From Takifugu bimaculatus (lineage: Eukaryota; Chordata; Actinopteri; Tetraodontiformes; Tetraodontidae), in contig CP034985.2 in the NCBI GenBank assembly GCA_004026145.2, forward strand, positions 8,593,118-8,657,117: a stretch of 64,000 nucleotides of DNA, written 5' to 3'. Both the position numbers and the translations under genes were made by a program. Of the stretch, positions 58,738-64,000 are shown piece after piece. The notes under the pieces are model-generated. The model was not told where the DNA came from, did no database searches, and worked only from the letters and a program-made list of their open reading frames with translations. Positions within the stretch are counted from its first letter, which is position 1; each line of letters opens with the position of its first letter.

Positions 58738-58845
58738 ATGGCGAAAGTCCTCGACTTTAAAGCTCCCCCATCACTCTCCTCCGCCTCCGCTCCGCCGTCC
58801 TCTCCGGCTCCATCCCCACCATCCACATTATCTCCGCTACCGTGA
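58738..58845 (+). CDS. Upstream ORF in the garem2 leader (35 aa)
   Basis: ATG in a strong context (AAACATGG) opens a frame MAKVLDFKAPPSLSSASAPP... rich in Ser/Pro, closing at TGA 58843-58845, 12 bases before the garem2 ATG. If the leader includes it, reinitiation would be needed for garem2 translation. Whether it lies in the mRNA is not shown. Confidence 0.4.
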   Translation: MAKVLDFKAPPSLSSASAPPSSPAPSPPSTLSPLP

Positions 58846-58857
58846 TGACCCGGAAGG

Positions 58858-61800
58858 ATGGAGAAGTTGTCGGCGAGCCTGTCGGAGATCACTTGGAGTC
58901 CGTTGGCGCTGCCGTTGGACGCGGTGGTCAGCAAGTTCCGTCTGCCCACTCTGGTCCGCCTGGCCCACGGTAAGAGGCGATGTTCGGCCTCCGGCACGGT
59001 CACTGGAACTTTGTGCGCGGTGGTTCGTGTTTGCTGCAACTGTTGGCCGAACATAGTGGCTTTTAGGTCGTTTTACTCTCGTCAGAATCTGCCTCATTTT
59101 GAGGATAACGGCGATATTTCGGGGGATCAAAACGCTTATATGCGCCATCTTTTCGCAGTAAGGTGTGTTTCCAAGAGCTTCTTGTGTTTAACAGCACAAT
59201 GTTAAACAATTTAATGTGAATATGGGAATTTGCAATGCGTTAAAGTCCTATAGTAAAGCTTCGTTTCCGGTAGGTTTTTCAAAATAGAGCCGGTGACGTT
59301 AATAAAAAAACAAGAAATTGGACAAAATTCCCCTAAATAATGAAGATTGAACAGAATACAAATTACTCTTTGATCAAAGCAAGGTGCAAATCTCTGAAAA
59401 AGTCATGTTTATTGCAGCATAATTTAATTGAAGTTAATATTTCTTAACAGCCTGCTATGATTTCCACATTAAGTAATTTATCGCCAGCTCTCTTTTCCTT
59501 TACGCGTTCTTCAATAATCCGTTATTTTTAGATTCAGCATCGATGCACACTTTAACTTCACCTTCCAGAAAAGAATGATCCAGAATTTCACGTTCAAGAA
59601 AATTGTTGGCAGCTTTTAGAATTGTGAGAATATAAAACCCACAAAACTAAATGTGGCTTTCCGATAATAACTTGACGCGAGCCACAAAATCTAAGAGGCT
59701 TTCGGATAAATAGCTCAGGATTCCGAGCTTTTATTTCGGCACTGAAGTCGCGGTACATCCGGTCTCTGTGGTGACCAACACTAACTTCATTCTTGGGTAC
59801 CGACTCGCGAACTTAAATACAACATGGACCTTCTCTTCTGTCATATTTTGTCCACTTCCACCGCGGAGGGTTTGATGTCTTTAGTTTGGGAACCCTCGAC
59901 GGGTGTCGGAGCCAAAGTTGTTCCGGGCCTCCGAGTCCCGGAAAGCCACAAAGTGTCTGTTGTGCTGCTGAAGTTCTTTTCACATGCAAATGCTGTAATC
60001 TGTCGGTGAATGTGGCGAATACTAACGAGAAGAAAAACCTCCAGCTTTTTTTTTTTTTTTTTTTTTTTTAATTTGCGGACTGGAGCGCGCGAGCCGCTCC
60101 GCGAGAATGACGCACCTGACCGGCGGCGCGCGTGCATTTATTGCACAACCGCGGTAGGCGCTTGTTGCCCCACTGATGCGTGTTTGTTTGCGAAGTTTAG
60201 GCCGTCACTCGCGTTCGGGTTAGTTATTCAACCGGATGTGACGTCAGCATCTCGCCACACATTGACAACAATCAGAACTTCACAGGCTCTAAAATGACTG
60301 TTGTTCTTTACCTAGTGCGCAAAAGTCACGTGATAGTAGTAGTTTATAACCTAACTTACTGATAATCATGTGTCGGTATATCACAGAATCCACCACACCG
60401 GGTGTGTTGCTACTACATGAAGACCTACACGGCTAAATGAGGCTAATCAGCTAATCCCCAAAAACATGTGAATTACCAAACCGTTGCTATTAGTGCTGCA
60501 TATCAGCACTTTTATTTCTTCTTCTTCATTTATTCATCAATCTGATGATGGGATCCAGCAGGATGAGGATCCACAGCTGTTCAGCAATGACAACAAAAGT
60601 GGTGCATCCATGTGATCTCTGTGTGAGCTGCAGCGATTGAGTTGTACCCCTGTGCTATCAGCAGAAATCAATGCCCTAGTGTGACATGGTGGCCCTAATG
60701 AGAGCCGGAGAGCTGTGTGAGTGGATATGTACGGGGGTTGGCTAATAGCTGGTTGCCAGGTTGTGATGAGGAGGTTAAGCGTGAGCCGTCAGCGATGGTG
60801 GTAATTATGGTTTGTGGGTTCTGATGTGATGAGAAGTACAAAGTTTTGTGGTACGTCCTCGACTGTTTTCTTTGTTTCCTGATTCCTGGGGCTTGCTGAC
60901 ATTTCAGGTGAATGTGTGGAGGGTCTGTCTGAGGAGGACGTGGTGCTCTTACACTCCTGTCGCCAGTGGACCACAGTGACTGCACACAGCTTAGAGGAGG
61001 GACACTACGTCATCGGCCCCAAGATAGACATCCCTCTGCAATACCAGGGTGAGCACACGCACGCGCACACACACATCACAATTTACAGAGTGTTATTTTC
61101 CTATAAATCGGGTGTAATCTTGAAAGATGCAGCTCTGTTGTGTAGTGGCAGGTGGAAGACAATCAGACCAGAGGCGAAGGATCAGGATGGGCTTTAGTGC
61201 GACCCTCCCAGAGGATACTATATGAACAGCCCTGTTTAAAGGGCGGCGCACACCCAGATATTTGGGCCGCTCACCTCACACACAGTGTTGAGAGGACCTC
61301 CTCTGCGCTCCACTGACTCGTCTTCCTGCTGAATGGGCCGAGTCATTATGATCTCACTGCTCGGTCTGGCTGATCATTCACCTTACTCGCTGTGTAACTG
61401 GATCCTAATGCCTCCTCCACACCGTTTTCTTCATTGATGGACTGCCGCTGATGTCACCTCATACTTCTGCCGCCTCTCCGGCTCATTTTCAGAAGGGCTG
61501 AATGGACATTTGGGTGCAGGCTGGCTTGTTGACATCATCTCCATTTCAGACTTTTCTGCCAGTTGATGTCGAGCGCATGTGACCGCCGACGCTGGCAGCA
61601 TTAGCTTTAGCTCCCAGTTCTCAGACTCCAGCTAATAAAAGGATCTAGATGGGTATGATTGGAACCAATAGTTGATGTCATGAAGGTAATGCGGTCGCTC
61701 AGGTGGAATCCTGCAGCGTTCCGTTCAGCATTAATGACCAAACTCTGACCGTGTGCCTCTTTAAATGTGACAGGTGAGTTGTTGTTGTTGGAGCTGCCGC

Positions 61801-61930
61801 CGTCGCCACTGATGAGCTAATGTCTGCGTGATGACCTCATACAGGAAGTGTAAATAAGCTTAGGAGGAGAGCAATATAGGTTTCCCCATGGGGATCAACT
61901 ACAGGATGCTCCCTCCTTCCCACCCCCCCT

Positions 61931-61964
<34 letters not shown>

Positions 61965-64000
61965 ACCATGCATGAGAGAATGACCATTTTAGGCTGGAGG
62001 ACAACAGAAATGTGGAATAACTGGGTTTTAAAGAGACCAGCGGTGCCCCCGTGGAAGAGTGTAGGTTGAATTCCACCTTTATTTTCTGTCCCTGATTATG
62101 TCGCTGTTTGGATCTTTTCCTTCGTCTCCAAAAACATGCAGAAATGAAGGATTTAATTCCGCTCAACTTTGTCATCAAGCTTCTCTCATGAGAGGTTGCA
62201 GGAAAAGAAGCTGGAGGAGGTGGAAAAAGAGAATGTTTGCTGTTGTGTTAATAGAGATCTTGCTTTCGGTGCTCTCCCCTCAATCCAGGACACTTATGGC
62301 AGCACTGTCACTTTGTGTGTGTGGGGGGGGGGGTGACTCTTTGGTGGGGGTGTGAATTGCTGGCAGTGGAGGAGGAAGCGTGTAATGAAAGGGTGAGATG
62401 GGGAGCAGGGTTTGGTATTCTGCTCCGTCCCCCAGAAACAACAACAAACCCTTCCTCATCTCTCTGTCCCTCATTCAAACTCTTGACTTGGTGACGCTGA
62501 TATTGAGGTTAACTCGGTTAACTAGTGCCGGTAAACCCGTGAATGTGGGACGGTGACTCCAGCAGAGCTGGTTGTAGCCGCGTCTTCGCCGGCTGACAGG
62601 AGCCAGAGCGGAACAACAACAAGTTTCAGGGCAACTCGGGAGTTTGGAAAAGATAGAGACATGAACGAGTGTGCGAGTGTCTCCATGGTGACGTGTCTCT
62701 GCGCTTCCAGAGAATGGGGGGCCTTTATTGGTTGCCATACCAACCCAGTCAGCTGTTGATTGGTTGAGCGCTGGTGCCAGGTCATAGGTCACGGAGGTGT
62801 CTTTGTATTCTTTTATTCATGACTTTGTGTGTGTGTGTGTGTGTGTGTGAGAGTGTGTGTGTTCAGTAAATCAGGTGATGTTAAAAAGAACAAAACCACT
62901 TTTCATGACATTGATTCAGCAGGTTCCCCCATTTTCTTTTTCATCTCTTCACCTTTCTTTCCTTCCACTTCGACCTTCCTTCCTCCTTCCCATTTCACTT
63001 CCTTGTCCTGTCCTGCTTCTCTGTAGGGAAGTTCAAGTTGTTGGATGAAGACCGAGACGTCAGAGATCCCGTCCAGTACTTTTCCAGCGTGGAGGAAGTA
63101 GCGGGCGTCTTCCCGGATCGCGTGTTCGTCATGGAGACCATCACGTTCAGCGTCAAGGTCAAGCCGCTGTCCGTCTGTTTGAAGGCGATGATGTCAGGTG
63201 TGACGTGTCTGAGCTTCACCTGCCGACTGTGCCTTCCTGTGTGTGCCGCAGGTGGTGTCAGGTGAGTTCAGCGAGGACAGTGAACCTTACAGCTTCACTC
63301 TGCAGGCTGGAGATGAGCTGTCACTCATGGGGAAGGCCGAGCTCCTCTGCGCCACGCCCTCCAAGGAGAAGGCTGGCTTGACGGCGCTCCTGAGACGCCT
63401 GGGAAAGACTCCGAGGAGTAAGTGATGCCGAGTGAAAGCCTGTTCCGGAGTTCTTTCTCCAGTTCTTTGGCTCCTTGTTCACGTCTTCCCGGTTAATCCA
63501 GCGGCGCGTCTGTGCCCCGGCAGGTAAAACTCCCTGCCTGGTCTGTATGAACCACCGCACCAACCAGAGTCTCAGTCTGCCCTTCGGCTGCCGGGGACGC
63601 TTCTGCACCCGTTCCCCTCTGGAGCAAGGCATGCTGGGAGGGGAGCACACGGTGCGCAGCATCATCGAGAGGGTCCGCCTCCCCGTCAACGTGTCCGTGC
63701 CGTCCCGGCCGCCGCGTAACCCCTACGATCGCCACGCCGTCCGCGAGGGACACAGGTACAAGCTTCTGAACATCGTCAGCAAGACGGTGGTGCTCTGCAT
63801 GGTGCTCCGCCGACAGGAAGTCTCCCCCTCCCACTTCCTGCTGCTGCGCTGCATGCCGCGGTTCAACGTGGCCGAGGCGTCCGTCCACGCCGCCGCCCTG
63901 GAGAGCCTCCTGCTGAGGCACGCCTTCGACCCAGACGCCTACTCTCGCGCCGTTCGGGAAACCAGGCCGGAACTGGAGTGCATGACGGAGGAGTGCGTGA
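58858..64000 (+). CDS. garem2: GAREM2 (GRB2-associated regulator of MAPK), 5' part, runs off the window
   Basis: Exons: 58858-58969, 60908-61048, 63027-63157, 63252-63417, and 63524 onwards (open at 64000), all in phase. The protein starts MEKLSASLSEITWSPLALPL and covers the CABIT domain: HSCRQWTTVTAHSLEEGHYV, IGPKIDIPLQYQG, VVSGEFSEDSE, CMNHRTNQSLSLPFGC, then RVRLPVNVSVPSRPPRNPYD. GAREM proteins are cytosolic adaptors phosphorylated after growth-factor stimulation that bind GRB2 and SHP2 and modulate ERK signalling; the SAM domain and Pro-rich motifs would lie downstream. MEKL at the start and VSGEFSEDSE point to GAREM2 rather than GAREM1. The Gly-rich insert before CMNHRT of mammalian GAREM2 is absent. 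The large introns 58970-60907 and 61049-63026 hold a T run (60045-60069), a CT repeat (61930-61964) and TG repeats (62824-62860) but no other gene. Confidence 0.93.

Noticed and set aside
58472..59056. 194-codon frame and antisense 160-codon frame over the garem2 first exon
   Set aside because: Both run through the GA repeat; the real coding frame is the conserved CABIT start at 58858.

Overview
This looks like teleost nuclear DNA, most likely a percomorph with a compact, pufferfish-like genome. The genes are split into many short exons with GT-AG introns of about 60-150 bp, CA/TG microsatellites are dense, and LINE/L2, LTR and MITE remnants are fish-like. ESR2 and SYNE2 lie tail to tail, as they do in other vertebrates. 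There is no bacterial, organellar or CRISPR content.

Left end (1-9.2 kb, mostly minus strand): a small array of lebercilin-domain (LCA5/LCA5L-like) genes. Copy A enters only with its first exon (22-257). Copy B is complete in six exons (1712-5078). A decayed piece of another copy's last exon sits at 6630-7049, directly against a 278-bp foldback element. An L2-type LINE remnant follows (8.1-9.2 kb). From 9.2 to 16.8 kb I find no convincing gene, only repeats and a perfect hairpin.

Middle: an intact estrogen receptor beta gene (esr2, plus strand, 16791-22052, 8 coding exons, 564 aa) with a tandem AG acceptor inside the DNA-binding domain. A 557-bp solo LTR with a 5-bp target duplication separates it from nesprin-2 (syne2, minus strand, about 52.0 down to 24.35 kb). 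I trace 57 coding exons there, about 12.2 kb of CDS, ending in a canonical KASH domain. The actin-binding half of nesprin-2 is absent from the window. Several exons between 36.0 and 50.4 kb need one-base shifts to stay coherent, while the 19 exons nearest the 3' end (24.35-35.66 kb) are all in phase.

Right end (54.4-64.0 kb, plus strand): a fourth lebercilin-like gene (copy D, 325 aa, C-terminally shortened), then atp5mj (small subunit of mitochondrial ATP synthase), then the 5' part of garem2 (CABIT-domain adaptor of ERK signalling), which runs off the window.

The genes do not form one pathway. Lebercilin-like proteins are linked to cilia and microtubules, nesprin-2 connects nucleus to cytoskeleton, ERbeta is a hormone-gated transcription factor, ATP5MJ is mitochondrial and GAREM2 is a signalling adaptor. 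All exon borders were read by eye from splice signals and codon phase; paralog suffixes (a/b) are not resolvable here.
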